A program made the translations under genes and the position numbers. From Takakia lepidozioides (taxonomy: Eukaryota; Streptophyta; Takakiopsida; Takakiales; Takakiaceae), in NCBI GenBank assembly GCA_030704615.1, contig CM060732.1, positions 39,661,053 to 39,725,052 of the forward strand: a stretch of DNA of 64,000 bases, given 5' to 3'. The notes beneath the pieces are model-generated. The model did not search any database, had not been told where the DNA came from, and saw only the letters and a list, made by a program, of their open reading frames with translations. Each line of letters starts with the position of its first letter. The first letter of the stretch is position 1. This document shows, piece by piece, positions 21,835 to 33,050 of this stretch.

Positions 21835-24800
21835 ATGGCAGCGTGTTCCGGCGTTATCCTGAGCGTGCATGCAGACTCCTTACCCAATGCCCTGTGTTCG
21901 CGTTTCGGTCATGCGAGACGCCTCAGATCATGCAGCAGATTAAGGGGCTGGGCTGTGAAGCTGAAATCAGCCTCCCCGTTCGCAATGCGCCAAGATCGGA
22001 GTCCCTTGCAAGTGGTGGCTATGGCGCCTCCGAAACCTTCAGGGGTGCAACTGAAATTAGGTAGTAACACGAAACACTTTGCGGTTTCGATTCTTGGAGC
22101 CCTGTGTTTGTATGCCCCGGCTTGTAATTGCATAATCCACCGTAGTCTGGCTAAGAAGCAAGAAAACCACACAGGATAGTCAGACAAGGGCTGTAATTTG
22201 TATATCTGGCACGTAGGCCAACGCTGGAGCATGGAACAGCGCTGGCAGGAGTTCTTTAAAGATCCGTCACAATGGTGGGACTACAGCGTTCACAAGGTGA
22301 GCTGTCTTCATCTAGTATGTGAAGGAGTCTGAGGGAGCTTGGATGACTCTGGTATTTTAAAATTGTGGATTGGATTGCACCCCTAGTTGGTGAGGGAAGG
22401 TATGATCTCGGTTTGTTCTGCAAAAACTGCTCTTACTGTCAGTATAGTATGTTCCTCATTCTAAGCAGGGCATGAAAGTAGGTTCCGAACTTCTTTCCCT
22501 GGGTTTGTTCAGAAGGTTGATGGCTGTGGCTTGGTTAAACTGTGGCTGCTCAGCTGGTCCCTGGTGGTTTTCACAGACCAATCCAAAATCTCCGGACTAC
22601 AGACATAAGCAGAGCAGACAAGAGGTCCTGTGGATTGAGGGTTGGTTCCATCCTCCTTGGGTGAAAGAAAAGCTAACTGCCATGGCACAAGGTCGAGCTG
22701 TGAAGATATCAGAGTGCGGTTCTGATTCTGGTGTGCATGATGGAGCTCCTTCAAAATTTGGAGATGATAGTGAGTATGACTCGCAGTGAGCCTAATTTGA
22801 GGGTAGCCTTTTCATGAGAAGCTTGTCTAGCCTCCGTAAGGGTTTATACTTGTTTGTATTTTCCTCTCGTGTAACGTCAAATAGCCCTGTGTGACTTGCA
22901 TGAATGTTTGTGAAAACTGCACTAGCACTGTTCCATAAAGGAACGTGTTGAAGTGTTGATGCTGTTGGAGTTGCAGGCACGAAGGTCAACCATGGAGCAT
23001 GGAACAGCGCTGGCATGAATTTTTTAAAGATTCCTCAGGATGGTGGGACAACCGCAATGGCAAGGTGTGGCTTTCTTCATGTATGATGTGAAGAAGTTTG
23101 TCATTCCTGCAGAAGTGGCTCTTCCTGTCAGAATCATAAGTTGTCCTCCAAAGCAAGCCATGTAAATACAGTGTCAAGGATTTTCCTATTTACAAGGTAC
23201 TTGGGAGGGTTGGATTGGTCTTAGGAGCTTGTGTTTAAAACTATAGCTGTTCAGCTGCACTGTGGTATGTTTTACAGACCAATCCAAGATCACCGGACTA
23301 TAGACATAAGCAGCAGACACATGAGGTCCTTTGGATTGAGGGTTGGTTGAATCCTCCTCAGGTGAAAGTAAAACTAGCTGCTTTCATGACACAAGGTCGA
23401 GGACTACGTGGTGAGGATACCTCCTTCTTCAACACATTTAGTCTTGTTCTGTCCTCCTATCAGATTCATTCAAAAATGGAAAACAGAGATGAGGAGAAGC
23501 TTTGGAAGGAGTATTTTTTGAAGCCCAGTCAATGGTGGGACAATGGAGGCAGAAAGGTGAATGTCTGTCATTTACAGAAGGAAGCAGACAACATTTGCAT
23601 TGAAAAGCTCCCTTGCAAATTGTCATACTCCCTCTGCTCCCAACACATCTTTTAAGTTTTGTGAGCAATTCAACTTAGTAACTAGTGTGTGGTAAATAGG
23701 TTTGGGGTTTTTGCTAGATACATTTTAGGTCTCAGCTTCTAGCAGCAAGGGAAGGATCTGTACAGTACTGTTGCCAAGGCAGGGATAGCTGAAGGAGGCG
23801 GGAATGAATTGTGGGTCCAGATCCATCCGAAAGGGCCAGATTTCAAGCACAAGAGTACGGATGAGCCACTGTGGATTGATATCTACAAGAAACCTGCATG
23901 CATAGATGGTCAACTGGAAGCAACAGTGGCAGCACAGTTAATAAAATCAGGCAACTCCACCTTGACCACCTCTTCAGAAAGAGGACGAAGACAGGGAGGC
24001 CACAAGATCTCTTCTGGCACCTGTGGGCATGTGAGGACACTATGCGAGGCAGGACAACTGAAAGAGGCTCTGTGCAGTTTGAACCAAGGAGGCATTTCAG
24101 CAGATTCCACTACTTATGTCTGTCTTTTAAATAAGTGCATCAAGATGAAAGGCCTAGCAGTAGGAAAGCAGGTGCATGCCCACATTATCCAAAGTGGATT
24201 CAAGCCAAACATGTTTCTGTACAACACCCTTGTCAACATGTATGTCAAATGTGGGAGCATAATGGATGCACGCCAAGTGTTCGACAAAATGCCTGAACGA
24301 GGTTTGATCACGTGGAACACATTGATGGCAGGATATGCCAAGCATGGGTGTGGTAGGAATGCCTTGGAGACATATGAGCAAATGATACAAGAAGGGGTGA
24401 TGCCCAACCAGGTCACATTCATTTGCGTTCTCAAGGCGTGTGCCTGCCTGGCAGCCCTGGAAAAGGCCAAAGAGATCCATGCTGACATCATGAAAGCTGG
24501 AATTGTACCAAATATGAACCTGAGTACTACCCTTGTGGACATTTATGCCAAATGCGGGAGCATTGAAGACGCAAAAGGAGTGTTTGACAATATGGCTGAA
24601 CGAGATGTGGTATCATGGAGTGCGATGATAGCAGGATATGCCCAGCATGGATGCGGGATGGAGGCGTTGGAGATGTATGAGCAAATGATGCACGAAGGTG
24701 TGACACCCAACCAGGTCACATTCCTTTGCATTCTAAAAGCGTGTGCCAGCCTGGCAGCCCTGGCCAAGGGCAAAGCCGTCCATGCTGATATCATGAAAGC

Positions 24801-26694
24801 TGGAATAGTGTCGAATATTTTCTTAGACAATACCCTTGTGGATATGTATGCCAAATGTGGGAGCATCAAGGATGCAAAGGGAGTGTTCAACAACATGGCT
24901 GAACGAGATGTGGTGTCATGGAGTGTGATGATCACAGGATATGTCCAGCATGGGTGCGGGATGGAGGCATTGGAGACCTATGAGCAAATGATGCGAGAAA
25001 GGGTGAAGCCGGACCAGGTCACATTTGTTTGTGTTTGCAATGCATGTGCGAGCTTGGCAGCCCTAGAAAAGGGCAAAGAGGTCCATTCTGACATCATGAA
25101 AGCTGGAATTGACCCAGATGTCATTCTGAACAATACCCTGGTGGACATGTATGCCAAATGCGGGAGCATCAAGGATGCAAAGGGAGTGTTCGACAATATG
25201 GCTGAACGAGATGTGGTGTCCTGGAGTGCTATGATTGGAGGATATTCCCAGCACGGGTGTGGGATGGAGGCTTTGAGGACCTACGAGAAAATGATCCGGG
25301 AAGGGGTGAAGCCAGACCAGGTCACTTTCCTTTGCATTTGCAATGCCTGTGCAGGCGTGGCAGACCTGGAAAAGGGCAGAGTGGTTCATGCTGACATCAT
25401 AAAAGCTGGAATTGTACCAGATGTCATTCTGAACAACACCCTTGTGGACATGTATGCCAAATGCGGGAGCCTCAAGGATGCAAAGGGGCTGTTCGACAAT
25501 ATGGCAGAACGAAATGTGGTGTCATGGAATGCGATGATCACAGGATATGCCCAGCATGGATGCGGAATGGATGCTTTGGAGACCTATGAGCAAATGATCC
25601 GGGAAGGGGTGAAGCCAGACCAGGTCACTTTCCTTTGCGTTTGCAATGCGTGTGCAGGGAGGGCAGCCCTGGAAAAGGGCAGAGGGGTCCATGCTGATAT
25701 CGTGAAAGCTGGAATTGTACCAGATGTCATTCTGAACAACACCCTCGTGGACATGTACGCCAAATGTGGGAGCATTGAGGATGCACAGGGAGTGTTCAAC
25801 AAAATGGCTGAACGAAATGTAGTGTCATGGAACACAATGATAGGAGGATATGCCCAGCATGGATGCGGAATGGAGGGTTTGGAGACCTATGAGCAAATGA
25901 TGGGCGAAGAGGTGAAGCCAGATCAGGTCACCTTCATTTGCGTTTGCAATGCATGTGCGTGCCTGGCGGCCCTGGAAAAGGGCAGAGAGGTCCATGCTGA
26001 CATCATGAAAGCTGGAATTGTACCAGATGTCATTCTTAACAATACCCTTGTGGACATGTATGCCAAATGTGGGAGCATTGATGATGCCAAGGGAGTGTTC
26101 AACAGTATGGCTGAACGAAATGTGGTGTCATGGAATGCCATGATTGCAGGATATGCCCAGCATGGTGGTCATAAGGACGCTATGCAACTATTTGAAGGAA
26201 TGCAAAAGGAAGGCTTGAAGCCGAATGATATCACTTTTATATGTGTTCTCCAAGCATGTAGTCATGGGGGTCTAGTGGATGAAGGGAGATACTACTTTGA
26301 TTCCCTGCATCGAGATCATGGCCTGACTCCTACAATGGAGCACTTTGGCTGCATGGTGGACCTCCTTGGCCGTGCAGGGCGATTAGATGAGGCTGAGGAC
26401 TTCATCAACAAAATGCCGGTCCAACCAGATGCTGTGGTATGGAAGGCCTTGCTAGGTGCCTGCAGAAATTATGGGAATGTGGAGGTGGCAGAACGTGTGG
26501 CCAAATCTATTCTCAAGTGGGATCAACAGGACACCACAACTTATGAATTGCTATCAATTATCTATGCTGCAGCTGGCAGGTGGGACGATACTGCAAAGGT
26601 GAGGAAAATGATGCAATTCAGAGGTGTCAGGAAGCAGCCAGGTCGCTGCTCCATTGACTTTGGTAAACGGGTCCACATATTTGGTGGTAGATGA
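21835..26694 (+). CDS. PDF-PPR gene 2: three OSB-type PDF motifs fused to a PLS-class PPR array
   Basis: Seven exons join without a break in frame: 21835-22060, 22217-22296, 22577-22769, 22985-23064, 23278-23410, 23489-23556, 23821-26694; 1,217 residues. Residues 1-75 are an Arg/Ser/Ala-rich leader, probably organellar. Exon pairs encode three PDF motifs at about 80-135, 170-225 and 238-295, each W(x)EFF or W(x)EYF...WWD...K, intron, then P(D)(Y/F)(R/K)HK and (V/P)LWI. PDF motifs are the single-stranded-DNA-binding part of plant OSB proteins; the usual OB-fold is absent. Next come seven P-L-S PPR triplets and an E domain ([20 protein letters not shown]), ending after the PG box (RKQPGRCSIDFG). 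P-repeat residues 5/last are NN, SN, SD, SD, ND, ND, NN. The DYW domain downstream is destroyed. An alternative is that exons 5-6 stay unspliced, which is also in frame. Confidence 0.85.
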
Positions 26695-27122
26695 CAACTT
26701 CTATCCACAAATTAGGAAATCCATGCTGAGCTGAGAAGATTGTCTGGGCACATGAAGGAGGTGGGGTATGTGCCTGACACACTTTTTTTTTGCATGATGT
26801 GGAGGAGGAGCAAAAGAAATTTCTCTTTGCCACCACATTCCCGCTCAAACTGGGCGTGGGGTCAATGGCCACAAGGCTACGGCAAACAACGTCTTATGAG
26901 TACAATCTTTGCCACCACAGCAAGGTGGCCATTGCTTTTGGGCGGATGAGTACGGCACCAGGGACACCTATTTTGATTCATCAAGAACCTTTGAATGTGT
27001 GGTGACTGGCACACGGCCACCAAGTTCACCTCAAAGATTGTTCGGCGAGCAATTGTTGAACAGGATACCAGCCGCTTTCACCACTTTGAAGATGGGTTTG
27101 TTCTTGTGGGTATAGTGAATTG
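26695..27122 (+). pseudogene. remnant of gene 2 DYW domain
   Basis: Downstream of the gene 2 stop the DYW domain can be followed in shifting frames: MKEVGYVPDTLF, HDVEEEQKKF, LCHHSKVAIAFGRMSTAP (HxE changed to HSK), PSSPQRLFG, and finally RFHHFEDGF before a stop. The block around CTTTGCCACCACA occurs twice (about 26826 and 26909), showing a small internal duplication. Several frameshifts and the lost Glu and CxxC mean there is no deaminase activity. Confidence 0.8.
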
Positions 27123-28533
27123 ATGTTGTGAGTGGCTTGCTTCATTTATTAAAAGCATCCAGCTGCTTGGTTCATTCGCCAATGCCCTGGGAATGTCGAC
27201 TATGACATACTGTTAAAGGCATTTCCTCCTCCCTGGCATAACAACGCAACACGAGCTGATTATGGAGTCTACCCACCAGGAGGTGGAAACTAAACCCCGA
27301 GATTGCGCTTTGCACCCACATGATCAAAAGCCATCTGATTACAGGCATCAGATCATGCTAGGAACTAAAATGTGTGTGCCTGCATTGCTGCTTGAGCTCC
27401 CAATTTGACCACAGATATGACACATGGCTCTCATTGGATCACATAATTGTATCTCATACAAGAGAAAGAAAGATACTGCAAACATTTTCCTTACCAACAG
27501 GAAGCTGGGCAGAGTCTCCTTTGTGGGAATGATCTTCACTCTACCTGGGAAAGGTATTTGTTATATGATCTGTAGTCATGCTTGGTTGGGTAGTTGTGCC
27601 TGGCCTGTGCATAACCAGGGTGATCCTGGGCGGAACACATCCCACCCTTAGAGTTGAGCATCACACCAAATCACAAGGCAAAGTGGTTCATGTCGTGACA
27701 ATGTACATTGTCACAGCCAAAGGAGGAGGAGTCTACATCTCCCTCTCATTATTCACACATCAATTAGTTTGGTGTAATTGTATTAATATTAATTGAACCA
27801 ACATGATGGATCAAGAGATTCACCCAAAAGTTTTTGGGTCCAAATTTGAGATATTGGACAGTTACTGGAAGCAAGAGATTTAGAAAGATTTGCTTTACGT
27901 GTTGTGGATATTGGATATTTAGGAGATCTTGCCGCTTGTTTGAGATTAGTACCTCAAGTACTTATTGAGAACACTGGGAATCATGCCAGCAATTGACACC
28001 TGCTTCGGGACACTTGCAGTATCGTCGATTGTTGCATGAAACTATGTACAATTGTGCATACTGGACAATTGTTTCATACATGCACCCAAATCTGGTCTCG
28101 AACTGTAGACAATTGGACTGTCCCCCAAACTTGAACTCCAACATGCACAAACCAATGTTATATTGTGAGGGAGTCATGCACATCCAATTCATGCTGCATC
28201 AATCAAGAACAGAAAACCCAAATACCCTTACGATCACTATGTGAAGTTTCAAGCCACCATGGGATTGGATCTGGGTGGTCTACCACCCACACCAGATTAG
28301 CATAGCACTCTGATTTCCTTCCACTATCACCAGAGTCAGTCGAAATCCCCCCTTTACTCATTACCTGCTCCAGTCAACTGCAAGTATGGGCTGACTTCCC
28401 ACCTATGCTGGGTGGACCCCACTACCATTTCCTGTAGTGCCCTCAACAGTACATGATGGTCAATATTCTCTGGAAATGGTGGATGAACTGAAGAGCTACA
28501 CAGATCAATGAATGAAGCAAGACACTCGCATCT
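27123..28533. other. intergenic between convergent genes 2 and 3
   Basis: No gene is supported. Around 28020-28110 there is an imperfect inverted repeat built on CATGAAAC/GTTTCATG and two ACAATTGT words. A minus-strand frame at 27962-28192 ends in a Cys-rich run (RYCKCPEAGVNCWHDSQC) but lacks a signal peptide or a recognisable family. Confidence 0.4.
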
Positions 28534-28680
28534 TTCCAGAAAAAAATGGTTCACCAGTAATCCCAGCAAGAACAAACCCCATCTTCAAAGTGGTGAAACC
28601 GGTTAGCATCACGTAGAACAATTGCGCGGCCAACAATCTTTGAGATGAACTTGGTGGAGGTGTGGCAGTCACCACAATGT
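28534..28680 (-). repeat. extra tandem copy of the gene 3 3' end
   Basis: A 147-base block nearly identical to 28681-28827, the last codons and stop of gene 3, sits directly downstream of the gene. It contains the same CGCGGCCAACAATCTTTGAG and GGTGTGGCAGTCACCACA phrases. Being 49 codons long, it would have left the frame unchanged had it been inside the coding region. Confidence 0.85.
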
Positions 28681-28696
28681 TCCAGAAAAAATTGTT

Positions 28697-31600
28697 TCAC
28701 CAGTAATCCCCGCAAGAACAAACCCCATCTTCAAAGTGGTGAAAGCGGTTAGCATCCCGTACAACAATTGCGCGGCCAACAATCTTTGAGATGAACTTGG
28801 TGGAGGTGTGGCAGTCACCACACACCCGAAGATTCTTGATGAGCCGGAGAGTCCTCCTAGGGGCCGTGCTGATCAGCCCAAAACCAATGGCCAGCTTCTC
28901 ACTGTGGTGGCAAAGAGAAAATTCCTTTTGCTCCTCCCCCACATCATGCAATACAAAGCGTGTGTCAGGCACATACCCTGCCTCCTTCATCTGTCCAGAC
29001 AATCTTCTCAGCTCAACATGGATTTCCTTAATTTTGGGATGCAATTTGTCATCTACAACGAAGGTGTGCACCCTGTTGCCAACCTCAATGCAGCAGTGAC
29101 CTGGCTCCTTTCTAGCCCCTCTGACCTTCATCATTTTCCTCACCTTTGCACTATCATCCCACCTGCCAGCTGCGGCATAGATGTTTGATAGCAACACATA
29201 AGTCGCAGCATCCTGTTCATCCCACTTGAGAATAGATGTTGCTGCACGTTCAGCCATCTCCACATTGCCATGGATTCTGCAGGCACCAAGCAAGGCCTTC
29301 CACACCACAGCATCTGGTTTGATTGGCATTTTATTAATGAGGTCCTCTGCCTCATCCAATTGCCCTGCACGTCCAAGAAGGTCCACAATGCAGCCAAAGT
29401 GCTTTACTGTCGGAGTGACACCATGATCTTGACTCAGGGAATCAAAGTAGCGTCTTCCTTCATCCAGTAGGCCAACATGGCTGCACGCAGAGAGAATACA
29501 TATAAAGGTGATACTGTCCGGCTTCAAGCCTTCCATTTGCATTCGTTCAAATAGTTGCAGGGCCTCCCTATGACAACCATGCTGGGCATATCCTGCGATC
29601 ATCACGTTCCATGACACCACATCTCGTTCAGCCATACTATCGAACACTCCCTTCGCATCTTCAATGCTCCCACATTTGGCATACATGTCCACCAGGGCAG
29701 TGTTCAGAATGACATCTGGAACAATTCCAGCTTTGACGATGTCACCATGGACCTCTTTGGCCTTATCCAGAGCTGCCATGCCTGCACACGCACTGCAAAC
29801 ACAAACAAACGTGATGTGGTCTGGCTTCACCCCTTCCTGCATCATTTGCTCATAGGTCTCCAAAGCCTCCATCCCGCGCCCCTGCTGTGCATATCCTGTG
29901 ATCATCACGCTCCACGACACCACATCTTGTTCAGCCATATTGTCAAACACTCCCTTCGCATCTTCAATGCTCCCACATTTGGCATACATGTCCACCAGGG
30001 TATTATTCAAACTAACATCTGGTACAATTCCAGCTTTGACGATGTCACCATGGACCTCTTTGGCCTTTTCCAGGGCTGCCAGGCTCGCACACGCATTGCA
30101 AATGCAAACGAACGTGACCTGGTTGGGCTTCACCCCTTCCTGCATCATTTGCTCATAGGTCTCCAAAGCCTCCATCCCACACCCATGCTGGGCATATCCT
30201 GCAATCATTGCGTTCCACGACACCACATCTCGTTCAACCATATTGTCGAACACTCCCATCGCATCTTCGATGCTCCCACATTTGGCATACATGCTCATCA
30301 GAGCAGTGCTCAGAACGACATCTGGTACAATTCCAGCTTTGACAATGTCACCATGGACCTCTTTGGCCTTATCCAGCGCTGCCAGGCTTGCACACGCATT
30401 GCAAATGCAAACAAACGTGATGTGGTCGGGCTTCACCCCTTCCCCCATCATTTGCTCATAGGTCTCCAAAGCCTCCATCCCGCACCCCTGCTGTGCATAT
30501 CCTGCAATCATCGCGCTCCATGACACCACATCTCGTTCAGACATATTGTCAAACACTCCCTTTGCATCCTTGATGCTCCCACATTGGGCATACATGTTCA
30601 TCAGAGCAGTGTTCAGAACAACATCTGGTACAATTCCAGCTTTGATGATGTCACCATGGACCTCTTTGGCCTTCTCTGGTGCTGCCAAACTCGCACACGC
30701 ATTGCAAACGGAAATAAATGTGATGTGGCTGGGCTTCACTCCTTCCCGCATCATTTGCTCATAGGTTTCCAAAGCCTCCATCCCACGCCCCTGCTGTGCA
30801 TATCCTGCGATCATCGCGTTCCACGACACCACATCTCGTTCCGCCATACTGTCGACGAACACTCCCTTTGCATCTTCAATGCTCCGGCATTTGGCATACA
30901 TGTCCACCAGGGCAGTGTTCAGAATGACATCTGGTACAATTCCAGCTTTGACGATGTCACCATGGACCTCTTTGGCCTTTTCCAGGACTGCCAGGCTCGC
31001 ACACGCATTGCAAATGCAAACAAATGTGATGCGGTTGGGCTTCACCCCTTCCCGCATCATTTGCTCATAGGTCTCCAAAGCCTCCATCCCGCACCCCTGC
31101 TGTGCATATCCTGTGATCATCGCGTTCCACGACACTACATTTCGTTCAGCCATATTGTCGAACACTCCCTTTGCATCTTCAATGCTCCGGCATTTGGCAT
31201 ACATGTCCACCAGGGCAGTGTTCAGAATGACATCTGGTACAATTCCAGCTTTGATGATGTCACCATGGATCTCTTTGGCCTTTTCCAGGGCTGCCAGGCT
31301 CGCACACGCATTGCAAACGGAAACAAACGTGATGTGGTTGGGCTTCACCCCTTCCCGCATCATTTGCTCATATGTCTCCAAAGCACTACTACCACACCCA
31401 TGCTTGGTAAATCCTGCCATCATTATGTTCCAAGTGATCAAACCTCGTTGAGGCATTCTGTCGAACACTTGGTGAGCATCCACGATGCTCCCACATTTAA
31501 CATACATGTTGACAAGGGTATTTTGTAGAAAAACGTTTGGCTTGAATCCACTGTGGATAATGTGGGCGTGCACCTGCTTTCCAGCTTCCAGGCCTTTCAA

Positions 31601-32247
31601 CTTGATGCACTTATGCAAGAGACAGACATAAGTATCTGAATCTGCTGAAATGCCTACTTGGTTTAAAGTCTGTAGAGCCTCTTTCAGTCGCCCTGCCTCA
31701 CATAGCATCCTCACATGCCCAGAAGTGCGAGAAGAGGCATTGTGGACTCCCTCTCTTGGTCCTCTTTTGGAAGCTGTGGTCATGGTCGAGGTGCCTGATT
31801 TGATCAACTGTGCTGCTGCCGCTGCTGCTTCCAGTTGACCATCTACCCATGCAGGTTTCTTGTAGCTATCGCCCCACAGGAAATCATAGGTAATCTTGTG
31901 CTTGAAATCTCTTGGATGAATCTGGACCCGCACTCTATCCCTGCTCCTTCAGCTATCCCTGCCTCTGCACAAATCATGCATGCATCCTTGCCTTGCTGCT
32001 AGCAGCTGACAATGACAGCCTAGATTTGTTCTATCAAGCACCCCAACCCTACTTATCACATACTAGTTCCTATGCTGAATTGCTCCCAAGAGTTAAAAAA
32101 TGTGCTGGGCAGAGAGAGGATGACAATTTCCAACAAAGCTTTTGCTGTCTGCTTCTCTTTGTATCTAACAGGCATTCACCTTTTTGCCTCGGTAGTCCCA
32201 CCATTGACCGGGATCGGAAAAATATTCATTCCAAAGCTTCTCCTCGT
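28697..32247 (-). CDS. PDF-PPR gene 3: PDF motif, PLS-class PPR array, E and intact DYW cytidine deaminase-like domain
   Basis: Main exon 31921-28697 (1,074 residues) begins, after GCGGGTCCAG, with the second half of a PDF motif (RDFKHK...[10 protein letters not shown]) and runs without a stop through seven P-L-S PPR triplets, an E domain, PG box ([10 protein letters not shown]) and a complete DYW domain. The DYW domain has HSEKLA (HxE), CGDCH (CxxC) and the terminal CSCGDYW. Exon 32247-32180 (68 bases, same length as in genes 1 and 2) supplies the first half of that motif, [12 protein letters not shown], ending AAAAAG|GTGAAT. DYW proteins edit C to U in organelle transcripts; here all residues needed for zinc binding and catalysis are present. 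P-repeat residues 5/last are NN, NN, NS, SD, NN, SD, ND. One repeat has an extra residue (GVFVDSM). The start codon and leader exon are not identified, because upstream modules are decayed. Confidence 0.9.
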
Positions 32248-32409
32248 CTCTGCTATCTATTTTTGGATACTTTCCTGTTGGCACATTGGCGGTAACATGT
32301 CAAAATCACTCCAAACCCCCATAGATCTACCCGACGAGCTTACCCGCAGATTTCAACATGAAAAATCAGGGACGACTATGATAAGAGGGCAAAACAGGCT
32401 GAAATAGGT

Positions 32410-33050
32410 TCAGGAAAGGTGGCCTCACCACATTGTCCTCGACCTTGTGTCATGATCCATGAAAGATTCAACCGACCATCAACCCAAAAGGACCTCTTAT
32501 GTGTGCTGCTTGTGTGTGTAGTTAGGTGATCTCGGATTGGTATGTGAGAACCACCACGGTGCAGCTGAGCAGCCATAGATTGAAACACGGCCCCCTAAAA
32601 CCAAGCTGACCCTCCCAAGTACCTTGTACACCCCAGGAAAAATACCAAATCATGATACTAACAGGAAGAGCCCACATTTGCAGGATGGACAATTTTCTTC
32701 GCATCTTCTTCGCATCGTACATTAAGAAAGCCACACCTTGCGATTGCGGTTGTCCCCTCATTGTGAAGGATCTTTAAAAATCTCATGTCAGCGCTGCTCC
32801 ATGCTTCACGGTAGACCTTGGTGCCCGAAAACCCGACAGCATCAATATTTCGACAAGTTCCTTTACGGAGGGGTGCTAATGAGCTTTCAACAACATTCAT
32901 GCAGGTCACTTTGGGCTCCATTGGACTCTACACAACGAGGAGCATGCGAACATGTCCAAAACTTCCACGGATGCTAAACCAGCTTATGTCTGTAGCGTCT
33001 GGAGATCTTGGAGTGGTATGAAAGCCTGCGCACATGGGCCCTTCGATCAG
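32410..33050 (-). pseudogene. dead PDF modules upstream of gene 3
   Basis: Three blocks match exons of gene 2. 32816-32737 corresponds to gene 2 exon 4. It keeps the 80-base length and both splice dinucleotides, but three TGG Trp codons have become TGA. 32540-about 32410 corresponds to exon 5, with its acceptor CAG changed to CAT, an in-frame TAA and small deletions. About 33020-32990 matches the start of exon 3 or 5 (CCAAGATCTCCAGAC...ACAGACATAAG) with a two-base insertion and again CAT in place of the acceptor CAG. Gene 3 therefore once had the same multi-PDF front end as gene 2. A leader-exon remnant may lie near 33060-33110, but the match is too weak to claim. Confidence 0.75.

Noticed and set aside
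27962-28192. Minus-strand Cys-rich frame ending in RYCKCPEAGVNCWHDSQC
   Set aside because: No signal peptide, no recognised cysteine pattern, no splice support; it falls in intergenic sequence with inverted repeats.
29747-31528. Long plus-strand open frames (258 and 314 codons) opposite gene 3
   Set aside because: They are antisense shadows of the repetitive PPR codons. Their His/Ser/Leu-rich repeats mirror the PLS period and similar shadows occur opposite genes 1 and 2.
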